Origin: Kappaphycus alvarezii | Lineage: Eukaryota; Rhodophyta; Florideophyceae; Gigartinales; Solieriaceae | Direction: 5' to 3' | Assembly: GCA_002205965.3 (NCBI GenBank) | Contig: NADL03000684.1 | Span: 62,001-126,000 of the forward strand | DNA length: 64,000 nt | Shown here: piece by piece, positions 36,750 through 47,890 of the stretch | How positions within the stretch are numbered: position 1 is the stretch's first letter | How the letters are laid out: each line of letters opens with the position of its first letter | Program-made: the position numbers and the translations under genes | The notes under the pieces: model-generated | What the model saw: only the letters and a program-made list of their open reading frames with translations | Databases searched by the model: none | Told to the model about the DNA's origin: nothing

Positions 36750-39600
36750 CTATGGTTGGCAAGACGTGGATGCGGGGAGGGGGATGGATGACAGTCTCGG
36801 CGTGCGCGACGCCGGCACCTTGTATAGAGTTGTGTTTAGGGGAGCTGGAGTGTGTTGCAATGGTGGGGTGGGGCAGGAAGGGAATGGAGGGGAGAACGGA
36901 AAGCGGGTGGGTGAAAAGGCGCGCGGTTGTTGTGTTGTTTGGTTAAAGTGGATAGATAGGTGGCGGTGACTACAAAAAGGAACGGGAGAATGGGAATGGG
37001 GGTGTGTGGCGTGTGGTTATTGCAGGAGCGGGTGAAGGATAGATAGATGGATGCACTGCAATCGAAACGAAAAAGCTTGAAGTTGAACGTAAAGCTATGG
37101 TTGTTGTTGAGGATGCAGCAGGAAATTGCTGCGGGTGTGCGGGCTGTCGTTTTCTGCTCTTGTCGGAATGGCGAACGACTATCTTCTTTAGAGCCAGCCG
37201 TGTACCGAAATTGGCAAAAAAATAGACAAAAAAGGTTGAAGGAGAAAAAAACGACAAAACAACTTTCCCGACGTCAAATAATACTCTTGGCTGGTATGAA
37301 AGCTGTTCAAACTCTCAAGATACACAAAGGCATTAAAAAAAAAGGTCATGTGTGGGACAAGGTGGCAAAAGAGAGCGGTCATTCATGCGTCCTGTCGTCC
37401 GTGATGAGGATGATAGCATAGAAGCTTTATTTTTTTCCTTTTTTTAAACAACAGTCCCGATAGAAAGGCATTATGGGGGATAGCGGCCGGACCAAAGGCA
37501 GGGCTGTGTATGGATGGGTTTGGGCTTGCTTTGTGTAAACCGCAAGTACGGGGTCGGGAGAAAGGTGCTGATACACCAACTCGGTGAAATGTTGCTCCAT
37601 TGCTGCAATAACACTCGTACACTACTGTACTGTGCTGCGCAATGCTGTCATAATGCGGTACGTTGTGGGTCGCGCGGTCTGAAAAAGCGGCACTGGTCCA
37701 GTACAGTACGAGATGGTTAGGTGGAACAAGCAGAATAAATGGCGAATTTGATGGCCACAGCCAATAAATCGGGTCGTGATAGGTCGGATACTTTCATGGA
37801 AATTTCCTCCTCGCTTCGCAGGGGTGGGGAATGGGGGTATAAAGTGGGTACGGGTACCAGATTGGACCCTTGAACGGGAAAATTTTAAGAAATTCCACAT
37901 TTGAATCACTTTTTGTGCGATATGCCTCAAATGCTCAAGCAAGGGCGGGTGGGCAGGATTGGTGGCATGATGGGGGGTCACTCCCAAGTGATTTGCCACA
38001 TGGAGTGGTCCGAATGGCCAATACCAAATGGCACTGGGCGAGCCGAGATGTGATCATTGCAGTTGCCATTTCTGGAGCACACGTGTTGATAATGAAAGGG
38101 TCCGTTAGAAATGAAGCGGTTGTTTTGGTGAATCCTTTTTTTTTTTTTTGGATGGAAGCGAGCTGGCGGGAGCACAGCACGGGAGTACGAGGGGGATGAA
38201 CATTTTCTTTCTAAATCGGTGGCGGGCTGGACTGGGCGGCCTGATGGTTTGATGGGCTTTTGAAGCGTTGATTTGCCCGACCGTTTGGGTTTTGGTACCC
38301 GGAATAGTTTGGAAATAATTTTTTGCATGAAAGCGGCATGGTGGGCGTGACATTTTGCAATGATTGGTTATGCTGTGGTCTGTTGTGGGCCATAAGTGCT
38401 TGAGTAAAATACATTTTGTATTTTTTTTTTGAAGCATTCAAAAAAAATAGCTGTTCTGTTTTACAATTCTATTCAAAAAGAGGACCGTTTCTTCCACCAT
38501 TTCTGATCTAGAACGGTGTCAAACACTGAATGCAAGCTCTATGAAAACACCATCTCGGTACACAATTATCGTTGACAGATAGATTCGTAGTGGACGGTTG
38601 AACAGCTACAAAATAAACCATGTTGCAAGTTTAACCTCTGTCGAGTAACTTTACCGAACCGGCACTCTCTTACGGTACCACAATATCCTCGGAGACCGAT
38701 TGAAAAAGGTTAAACAAACCATACGGGGTTAGCATTCAACTGAAATATCGGCAACTCTTACGACGGCAGCCAACCGAGCGCGCGAGTTAATCAACTGAAT
38801 CTCGTTGCCTAGCGTACAACTGCACCATGCAGTCTGCAGACACTGTCTCGGAACAGAAATCATGGCGAAGCATGATGTGTCAATGCCGATTTCCAACGGC
38901 GCACATGGAACCTGCAAGAGGTGACGATGTAGTCCATGCGGCTGGGCATGAAATCAGGACCCCAAACAGACATGTCCATCAAATCTTTGGATGCCCGGAA
39001 TGATAAACAACTTGTGATGTGTGTTACCTTGGGTTGCAAACAGTCTTGAGATTGGAGAGTCTATTCTCAACACGACTTGTGTGCATAGGTGAGACATTGT
39101 GCCAAGACAGGGTTATGACAGGGAACTTTTTGAAGGCTCTATAACCCCTGACTCCCGCTTCTTTCATCGCCAAAAATCAACTGACAGTGCCTCAATTGTT
39201 TATATATTCAAAGGCAAAAGGTCTACTGACGCGTGGCACACTGTGACTAGCTTATTCACACTCTCTGGGAGGAAACAGCGACAAGGGCTGCTAAGGATTC
39301 AGCTTACAAAACTGTAATTGTCTTACCCGGATAGAACCATCACCAAGCTGCTTGCAAACGGGGGGAAAAGGTGACCTATTATTCAAATGCATAATGAGAG
39401 GACAATACTGTACTGTACTGTACACGACTGTATTCAGGCTTCCCTTGATTCGTACAGAAATGCAAAAAGCTCACTTCACACGACAAAGTGTCATTCAAAA
39501 TGCACTCCAACAATCTCGTGTCCCCCTCCAATGCCGTCTATATCCCGACCATTACCTCAATCATGTCATCGTCCCGTACCACATCCTGCTCCACCATAAT
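36750..39600. other. Spacer between the kinase and heme peroxidase 2
   Basis: The first 200 bases are G-rich on the plus strand, that is a C-rich leader for the minus-strand kinase. A 124-codon ORF with ATG at 37047 is Lys/Arg-rich and unremarkable. TACAGTA-type motifs occur at 37621-37634, 37699-37710 and 39404-39425 (three tandem TACTG units). A T16 tract lies near 38135. No gene is supported. Confidence 0.35.
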
Positions 39601-40335
39601 TGCATTACCATCCTTTTCAACTTGACTTGTACCACCCTACCGTACACCCACTTGCCACCACCAAAATCACAATCCCACACCCCGCCACATAACCGCCGAC
39701 CAACCACATCCCTCCCCTTCCGCCCGTCACGCTCACCCTTTCACCCACCCCCATATACCGTATGTACACTATACAGCCCTTTAGGCCCCTCTTCGTCAGG
39801 AGTCCAACAAATGTTTCTCCATACCCCACCAACACATGGCGGCAGCAGCTCCCCGACCACCCATCTCCCACAATCCCATGCCGCACTCAAAGCCACCCCG
39901 CACCACCAAAACCCTTCCCCACCCCATAACCAAAGCCCATACGCCCCTCTCCAACTGCCCCTCAACGCCCCCTCAAACCACCCCCCCCCCACCGAAACAC
40001 TCCTCATTTCCACCCCCAAACATTCACCCTCCCACCCCACCCCTTCCACCCACCCATTCCCGCATCCCCCCATTCCACACTTTTCAAAAAATTCACTCCT
40101 ACCTACCTACCACCCGCTGAAACTAAACTCCACCCTACCTTCACTTGCCCTGCCCGTTCAACCACCTCGTCACCCAACGCATACCCCACCCCAACCTCCC
40201 TTGCCTTGCATTTGCCATGCCTCGCCCCCTGAATGCCGTCCCACCGCTGCTTACATCAGTCCTGCGTTGCGCAGGGTAACCCGCCCGCCTTCCCCCGTCC
40301 GCTACTGCCCCACGCGTCAGAATCAAGTGTATGTC
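39600..40335. promoter_or_regulatory. Strongly C-rich leader region of heme peroxidase 2
   Basis: About 650 bases are dominated by C and A with many runs of four to ten C, ending at the peroxidase ATG at 40336, after which the strand turns G-rich. Long ORFs here are an effect of the biased composition. A promoter or untranslated leader is inferred; no TATA box is obvious. Confidence 0.35.
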
Positions 40336-42410
40336 ATGGTTGCTGATCCCCCCACGTATCGTAACTGCCTACTTGTCTGCCTCCTACTAAGCGTGTCTGC
40401 CTTGTGTACGTCCGATTTCATTCACGCTTCACAAACGCCTTGCGTGAATTCCCATGACACCCCAGCCTTCCGTCTTGTACACCGCGTGCCGGCACGCAAT
40501 GTGCCGCTGTTGCGCGGAATTTGGCGGCGCCGAGGGTGTTGCGACTGTTGTTTGCGTCGTCCGTATCCCATGTCACGCGCCATTCGGGCGTGTGTATTCG
40601 GTCCATGCGCGGTTTTCGGGCGCCAAGTTTCGGATTCGAGGGGGGAAGGGTGTCACTAGGTTGCGTCTGTTGGAGCATGCTGGGGGTTTTTTGGAGCAGG
40701 GGGTGGAGGGCGTGACGCTTGTTGTGGGCGTTGAGAGGGGGGGGTTGTGTTGGGGGTGGGATTTGAGGGGGTGAGGAGGCGGCAAGTGTCACGGAAGACG
40801 AGGGTGTATTTGGAGGCGTGGTTGCAGGATTTGAGGGCCACGGTGGCGAGGACGGTGGGGAGTGTGCGGTGTGAGGGAGTTGTGGCGCATCCGAGTGGGT
40901 GGTGTAATGAGGTTGAGGGAATGCGGAATGGTGGGGTCGGAGCAGGTGAGGGAGTGGGGGGTGACGGGCACGGTGATGTTGGGGATGCCGGGGATGGTGA
41001 ACCCGCGGGTGGTGTCGGAGAGATTGGGAAAGGAGAAGACGTGGGGGGGAGGGGAATGGGAACGCGAATTTGCTGATGGTGATGTTCGGGCAGTTTGTGG
41101 ACCATGATGTGGTTCTGACGCCGAGTGGGAGGCTGGGGAGGGTGGACGGGAGTTTTCAGGTGGAGGGTGGGGGCAGAATGAGCTTTTTAAGGAGCGATCG
41201 TCTGTCGATTGGGAAATGTTGTGAGGGGGAGTATGGGAGAAGGGGGTGGGTGGCGGGGTATTCAACGCGGTAACGGGTTTCGTGGATGGGAGCGTGGTGT
41301 ATGGAGCGGATGTGAGGAGAATGATGGCCCTGAGGGAGGGGAGGGGCGGGAGACTGGTGATGAAGAAGGATGCACGCGGGGAGTGGAGATTGCCAAAGAA
41401 TCGGGAGGGTGAGGTGTTGTACAGAGTGGAGAATGCGAACCGTAGAGCGGATGGAGAGATGATGGTGGCGGGGATGTAAGAGCTAATGAGAACCCGGTGT
41501 TGCTGGCATTCCAGACGGTTTTTGCAAGAGAGCATAATCGGGTGTGTGGCGTTATTGAAAGGGAGGTGAAGCGGAGAGGCGGGAGGAGACAGACGGATGA
41601 GTGGGTGTTCCAGCAGGCGAGACGTGTGGTGATGGCAGAGATGCAGAGTGTGGTGTTTCTTGAGTTTGTGCCGTTGATGTTGGGTGGAAATGGGCTGGGA
41701 GAATGGGGTGGGTATGATGAGGGGATCGGGGGTGGGAGTGTAGATTTGATGTTTTCGTCTGCGGCGTACCGGTGGGGACACTCTGCTTTGAAAGGGGAGT
41801 TGTGGGCGGGTAGAAGAGGACAGGGGGGGAGGAGGTACGGTTTGGAGGAGACTTTTTTCAATGTAGCGGTGTTTGAGCAGGAGACGGTGGAGGATTGGCT
41901 GAAAGGTGCGATGTGGACAACGGCGGGCAAGGTGGACCTGGGGCATGTAGATGCGGTACGGCAGTTTCTGTTTGGAAGGTTGGATTTGATGGCGTTGAAT
42001 ATACAGAGAGGGAGGGACCATGGGCTGCCAGGATATTTGGCGGCGAGGGAGGCGTACGGGCTGGGGAGAAATTTGAGGGACATTGAGGAAGGGGTTCGGG
42101 AGAAGATTGTGGAGGTGTACGGGGGAAGATAGAGACGATTGATGCGTATGTGGGCGGGCTGGCGGAAGAAACGGTGGAAGGAGGTATGCTGGGTCCCTTG
42201 TTCAGAGAGGTGGTGAGAAGGCAGTTTAGGAGACTGCGAGATGGAGATCGTTTTTATTTCGAAAATGTGCGATGGGGAAAGTTGATGAGCGAGTTGGGAA
42301 TCGTGAAGAGGATTCAAGGCAAAAAGGTGAGGCTCGCAGAGATTTTGATGAAGAATACAAAGCTTACCAGGAAGGACATGCCGAAAGCAGGGGCTATGCG
42401 TATGGATTGA
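40336..42410 (+). CDS. Secreted animal-type heme peroxidase, copy 2, many frame changes
   Basis: The ATG at 40336 gives MVADPPTYRNCLLVCLLLSV, a signal peptide ending near ALC. The body is homologous to the peroxidase at 18.2 kb but spread over all three frames. FGQFVDHDVV with the distal His and canonical calcium-site Asp is at about 41088. FVDGSVVYGADV is at 41279, TVFAREHNRVCG at 41518, YRWGHSALKGE with the proximal His at about 41768, NIQRGRDHGLPGY at about 41998, YVGGLAEETVEGG at about 42147, and RRLRDGDRFYFENV at about 42228. Frame changes at G5/G4 runs 41242-41258, G4 41470-41473 and G5 42121-42125 are each restored by one extra G. Others, before the distal motif, lie in even richer G runs (for example G7 at 41043-41049). 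All active-site residues are kept, so I favour an intact gene with sequence errors over a pseudogene, though the latter remains possible. Confidence 0.8.
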
Positions 42411-42773
42411 GTTGGAGGCAAATTACAAGCAGTCCGGTCGAGAGTATAGCGTTTGAGAGGGATTTGCTTGTTTGGCTCTGATAAATTTTGTTGTCGTTGT
42501 AGGTGTTTGACAATATTTACCTGATACCCCCAAACTGACCTTGCTGTACATGTACTCAAAGGAGCCAATACCATGCTCCCACGGAGGACATTTGTCGCCT
42601 AGCATCTCGGCGCAAATTTCACGCCGCGATACCAGCCCATCAACACTCACACAATGTGCTCTCTGCACTACCTACCTACCATCCTACCCATACGCCCCAT
42701 CGTACCGCACATCACCCTCCGAAACCCCGTCCATTCTCTACCTCCACCCCGAACAACTTGCCCCCCACAAACC

Positions 42774-45700
42774 ATGGTCAAGACGCGCATGGGCATGCTC
42801 GACCTCCGTGTCCAAGCCTCCGCACTACACTCCACGCTTCCGGCGCGCGCGTTGCCAACGTCTACGACGCCCATCACGGCCGCACTTACATTCTCAAGCT
42901 TGCCGTTCCCCCTCGCATCACCTCGGCCCACACCCCTGGTCAAAGCAACTCGTGCTCATTGAATCTGGAGCTCGCGTTCATCTCACCTCTTATGATCGTG
43001 ATAAGGATTTGCCCACGGGGTTTTGTCTCAAGTTGCGCAAGCATTTGCGAGCGCGCCGCTTGGAGTCGGTGACACAGGTCGGAGGTGACCGCATTTTGGA
43101 GATGGTGTTTAGTGGTGGGGGGAGGTCGTGGCCCGCTTGTTTATCGAGATTTTTGCGGGCGGGAATGTCGTTTTGACGGATGCCGACTATGTCGTTTTGG
43201 CTGTGCTCAGAACGTACAAGGGCGCGGATGGTGTCTCTGTTGCGGTGAGGGAAAAGTATCCTTTGGAGAGGGTCAGGGGAGAAGCTGGCTTGTGTTATGA
43301 GCAGTTTTGTGGTGTTGTTGGGAAAGTGGTGGGGGAGATGCCCACCGAGGATACTATTCAAGCTGCGCCAAGTCGCGCGGTGAGGAAGCGCCTGATGGAA
43401 AAGCTGGTGCCGAAGAAGGCGCTGGCTTTGGGTCTGCGAATGGAGCCTGCACTCGTGGAGCATGCTTTGCTCAAGGGAGGGCTGGGAGAGGGTGGGCTCA
43501 ACCAGCTGGCAGGCGATGAAGGCATGATGAAGAGGGTGTGGGGCCAAATTGAGAGAGTTTACAACGTGATTCAGGAGCAGATCGAGGGAGGAGGTGTAGG
43601 GGGCGTTATCGTGGTTGGGAAAGTTGAAGGGAGGGAGAGATATGAGGAGTTTTGGCCGTTTATGTTTGAGCAGTTTATGGGGAGGGAGGTCCGGAAGTAT
43701 GACAAGTTTGATGCAGCTGCGGATGAGTTTTTCAGCCGCCTGGAAACCGAAAGAGCTGAGATGGCACAGATGAAGAGGGAGAGGGGCGTATACAAGAAGG
43801 TGGATAAACTGGCGAATGAGTTGAAGGGACAGGTGACTATGTTTGAGAATGCGAGGGATTTGTCTTGGGAAAGGGCGCAGGCTATTGAGGGGAACATTGC
43901 CGAGGTGGAAGCGGCGATTACAGTTATTCGCAGCGCCATTGCGGCTGCGGTGACATGGGACGGGCTGGCAAAGATGGTCAAGGAGGAGAAAAAGAATGGG
44001 AATCCAGTGGCGGAGATCATTCACTCACTGCAGCTGGAACGCAATGAGATAACTCTTATGTTGGAGGATACCTTTGGCGTGAACGATGAAGAAGGCGACG
44101 AAGATGACGACGAAGAAGATGACGATGACGATGACGAGGAAGACGAGGAAGACGAGGAAGACGACGAGCTGTGCAGTGATAGAGAAGAGAGTTTGAACAA
44201 TGGAACCAGTGCTCGCGTTTCCGAAAAGAAACGCAATCGCCGTCGCCAGCGGTTCCAACCAACATCGCAAACTCGCGAAACTCTTCTGGTTTCTGTTGAT
44301 CTTAGCCTAGGTGCTCACGCAAATGCGAGACGATACTATGAAATGCGGAAAAGTGCAGCCGCCAAAATGGAAAAGGCTGTCGCCGTAACCGATAGGACAC
44401 TCAAGGCGGCATCAAAACGCGCTGCGACAGAAGCTCATAAGATTGAGGTGGAGGCGGTAGCGGCCTCTATTCGTGCGAGAAGGAAGATCCTGTGGTTTGA
44501 GAAGTTTTTCTGGTTTATTAGTTCGGAGAATTACCTCGTTGTTGCGGGACGTGATGCGCAACAAAACGAGCTACTCGTAAATAGGTACTTAGCGCCGAAT
44601 GATATTTACGTCCATGCAGAGCTGGCAGGGGCCTCATCGGTGATTGTCAAGAACCGTCGGGTCGGCGGATCAGCGCATGGAGAAATTCCACGGATGACTC
44701 TTGAACAGGCAGGGACGTTTGCCATGTGTCGCTCTGCAGCGTGGAATTCGAAGATTGTCACATCTGCTTGGTGGGTTAGAGCTAGTCAGGTGGCAAAAGT
44801 GACAGCCTCTGGTGTCTATTTACCGACTGGGAGCTTCATTATCCGAGGGAAAAAGAATTTTCTGGACCCCACCCAGCTCGTTATGGGCCTGGCATTCTTG
44901 TTCAAAGTTGATGAGACAAGCGCGGAGCGCCATAAAGGTGAAAGAGAAATCAGGGGCTTACATGATAGAAACGAGAGCAACGCTGATGATGACGCGATTG
45001 AGAACATCGAGGAGTCGCAATCCCCTACGTCTGCGGGAGAAGCTGAGAAGACCATGTCGGCAAGGGCAAGCACAGATGAGCATTTTGCGGATACTGCAAC
45101 TGCAGCTCCTGGTGGCCATGAAGCAGAACTGCAGGTGAACGCTGAAGACAATGGCATCAGTGACGTATCGAGGGACAACACCGATGCTGCTCCTGGATCG
45201 ATGAATGAATCGCCGCAGTCGGAAAGCAATGAATATGTACCGATACCTAATGAACAACCATCTACCGACTCTGGAGACGGAGCTGATTTACTGCAAGACA
45301 TCAGTGGAAAGACGGAATCTTCTGAGGACAAAGAGCCGTCGAAGGGTAAAAAAGTTGGACGCTCAAGGAAGAAGCACATGTCAGCTAAGGAACGTCGCGC
45401 CCTAAAAAGCGGCAAGTTTGGGTTGCAAGGGTCATCGGATAAGCAAGGTCCGTCTAACGAAGGGGATGGAGCAGCCAATGCGACCGAGGACGGCGGAAGT
45501 AAGCCACAAGGCAAAGGCAGTAGATCTAATGCATCCTTGCCTCGTGGAAAGAAACACAAGTTGAAGAAGATGAAAAAGTACATGGATCAAGATGATGAAG
45601 AGCGGCGTCTAGCACTTGCAGTACTGGATCGAAGCCCATTAAGCGAGAGGAGACAGGCCAAAATATGGACGGAGGAGGCGAAGATGATGAGGGAGAAGAT

Positions 45701-46213
45701 TACGATAGCAGTAAGGGGGACAAAGGTTTGGAGCCCAAGCGACAGCGGGATACGCGACAAAGTCGGCAGGAGGTGATGCGGCTGATGGATGAAGAAGGTT
45801 TGGAGGAACTGGAAAATCTGGAAAGGGAGACTGCTCTGATATTAGAAATGCTGACTGCGAGCCCTGACGCAGATGACCACGTGGATTATGCGTTGCCGGT
45901 TTGTGCACCGTACGGAGCGTTGACGAAATATCGATACAAGGTGAAGCTTATGCCTGGAAGCACGAAGCGCGGACAGGCGTACCGCTCTGCAGTTATGCTG
46001 TTTCAACGGCAGGCGGAGCGAGATCTGCAAAAATTCAAACAGGACCGGGATGCGATCCGAATCTCACCCGAGGGGGACGGGATTCAGAGCATGCTAGGGG
46101 GGGTGAAAATAATGGCGCCAGGACTGGCAGAGGCGCAAAAGGCGGTGCAAAAGGTCAAGAAGGGTGGGAGCAAAAAGGACGGCAGTGGGAAAAAGGGGGA
46201 AAAGCAAAAGTAG
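42774..46213 (+). CDS. NEMF: NEMF/Rqc2/Tae2 ribosome quality control factor, four frame changes
   Basis: NEMF (Rqc2) binds stalled 60S subunits carrying peptidyl-tRNA, recruits the ubiquitin ligase Listerin and adds C-terminal tails. The ATG at 42774 starts MVKTRMGMLDLRV, the family start. ANVYDAHHGRTYILKLA, LVLIESGARVHLTSYDRDK and RKHLRARRLESV follow in two other frames, then ARLFIEIFAGGNVVLTDADY. From 43128 one frame spans the rest of the NFACT-N domain, a coiled-coil middle, an acidic Asp/Glu stretch (44090-44165), the NFACT-R domain (FEKFFWFISSENYLVVAGRD; YVHAELAGASSV) and a low-complexity part. The NFACT-C end (LPVCAPYGALTKYRYKVKL) is in another frame to the stop at 46211. Each of the four changes (about 42835, C4 42933-42936, G6 43117-43122, about 45650) is restored by one added base. 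About 1,145 residues, normal for the family. It converges on the CPBP protease gene. Confidence 0.92.
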
Positions 46214-46344
46214 CGGGGGCTGAAACCTTGTACAAGAAGTGTAGATGGAAGTCGAGGCATGGTCAGGGAAACAAACGTCTTGTATAGACACGCGTACGAG
46301 CATGGTCAAATGCTCGCACCAAAGCGTTCACCCCATGCTTACAT

Positions 46345-47113
46345 TCAAGCATCATCATCAAGCGCAATCCATCGTCGTTGCATGGCAAGTATTGTACAAA
46401 AGTCGTAAAGAAAATGGACGACCACCGGCTGCAGCACCGACTCCCCCGACATTAAAAACAACCCACCAAACAAAAGACCGGCCACCGTCGCCAGCAACAT
46501 GTAAACTCGCGTATACGCGTGCAAAACCCCAAACACGACACTACTCAGGACTAACGCAATCACCGCATGCAAATGACACTGCTCTAACCCCGCCAACAAC
46601 CACCCACGAAACAGAAGCTCCTCCCCAACGCAACGCACGCACAAAAAAATGCAACCTCCGCTACGGAGCGTGTCGCGAATAACTCCCGAAACATGTCATC
46701 TGTCGCAGATTGGATACCCGTTGGTAATCGCTGCAAACCCCAAAACAACGCGGAAAACGGCAGCGCGAGTAACGCGGCATGGCCAATATGCGCTGGGGTG
46801 AACGTGTAGCCACGACCAAGTAACGGAAGACCAGACACGGCACACAAGGGAATGGCAAACAATGCGGCAGTGATCTGTGCGGCCGCAGTCAACCAAAAGG
46901 AAAGGTCTGAGGGAGTGGGAGGTGGGGATGGACGGCGAGGATGTAGCGCGCGGGGCGGGGGACGCTCGCGGGGTACGGTGCGGCGTGGTGGGGGTCGCAG
47001 GCGTCGCACGGGATGGGGAGCGGTGATGGAATGAGTGCGGGGCGTGTGAGGTTGAGTGCGGGAGAGGGAGGAGGGAATCGGTGGGGGAGGAAGGTGGGGG
47101 CGCGGTGAGACAT
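46345..47113 (-). CDS. CPBP-family (CAAX-like) intramembrane metalloprotease, two frame changes
   Basis: The C-terminal frame carries the family motifs: GEELLFRGW (EExxxR), SSVVFGVLHAYTR (FxxxH) and VVVHFLYDF (HxxxD), set in hydrophobic helices. Upstream, in a second frame, are further membrane segments (SFWLTAAAQITAALFAIPLC; HAALLALPFSALFWGLQ). Joining the two at the C4 run 46623-46626 needs one extra base. The ATG at 47113 gives a Pro/Ser/Arg-rich leader (MSHRAPTFLPHRFPPPSPAL), again one base out of frame with the membrane part. In plants several CPBP proteases sit in the plastid envelope or thylakoid, and the leader would fit, but this is inferred. Members can also cleave prenylated CAAX proteins in the ER. 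Total length is about 255 residues. Its stop lies 131 bp from the NEMF stop. Confidence 0.85.
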
Positions 47114-47269
47114 TCGGCTTGGTTTTTGAGTGGCGCGCCGGGGGGGGGGAATTGCTGTGCGGAAGCGTGGAGGAGTGGTCGGTGGAGCGCGATTTTCGGG
47201 ATCGGACGGTGACTGCACTACCGTAACCCACGTGCAGTGTTTGCGTGCGAAATTTCAAATACAATCAAA

Positions 47270-47890
47270 TATTCTCTTTTTTTATTTTTTTATATGCGAT
47301 ATATTGCATTTCAGAGCATCTCTACCCTTGGACCTATTTTCTATTTTCTTGAGCCACTTGTAATGTTTTTTAGAGGGTTCAGCTATTGACATTATCCACT
47401 CGTAAACATTAAAATAAAATATATGTTTTATCTCGACGCATCACTGCACTCGTTGTCATTGTATATCAGTGTTGTACCGTACAGTGGATACTGTACGAAC
47501 GGTCTTGGCCAATCACAGGCCACGACCGATCTGACTTGGCAGATCCAATGATTTGTGCCCTAGACAGGCAAGTAGCAGTACTACTGTATTGTGCTCCCGG
47601 TAATCCAGTGGCTATCGTCTACTGTATCGGCTATTATATAGCTATCAAACGGCTATATAAGGAAGCCCTCACTGCCCGATCGGGGCGTAAGCAGAGAGGA
47701 AGTTTTGGGGATTCAGAGAAATATCGACCGTTTTAGTGACACCTATGAAACAGCCAAATACGGGATTGCAACTGCACCCCGAGGGACCTTTGTACCCATT
47801 CACTGGGCCTTTCTTTCCCGCCCACCCTCGCTTACACCGCGCATACTACTGTTATGGGCCCAGGGAAGGACTTTGAGTAAGCTTTTGGCA
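47270..47890. other. Spacer between the CPBP gene and copia element B
   Basis: AT-rich near 47.25-47.45 kb. It then holds TACAGTA-type motifs (GTACCGTACAGTGGATACTG at about 47474, GTAGCAGTACTACTGTATTG at about 47571). An LTR of the following copia element would be expected here, but I found no duplicate downstream. Confidence 0.35.

Noticed and set aside
39352..40659. Long plus-strand ORF of 435 codons upstream of and overlapping peroxidase 2
   Set aside because: Its first 980 bases are C-rich low-complexity sequence, readable in more than one frame. Only the last part, from the ATG at 40336, makes biological sense as a signal peptide and peroxidase N-terminus.
40789..42317. Long minus-strand ORFs (up to 410 codons) opposite peroxidase 2
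   Set aside because: They are Pro/Ser/His-rich mirrors of the G-rich coding strand and show no domain; the plus strand carries all peroxidase motifs.
44816..45583. 255-codon minus-strand ORF opposite NEMF
   Set aside because: It is a shadow of the low-complexity C-terminal part of NEMF and has no recognisable domain.
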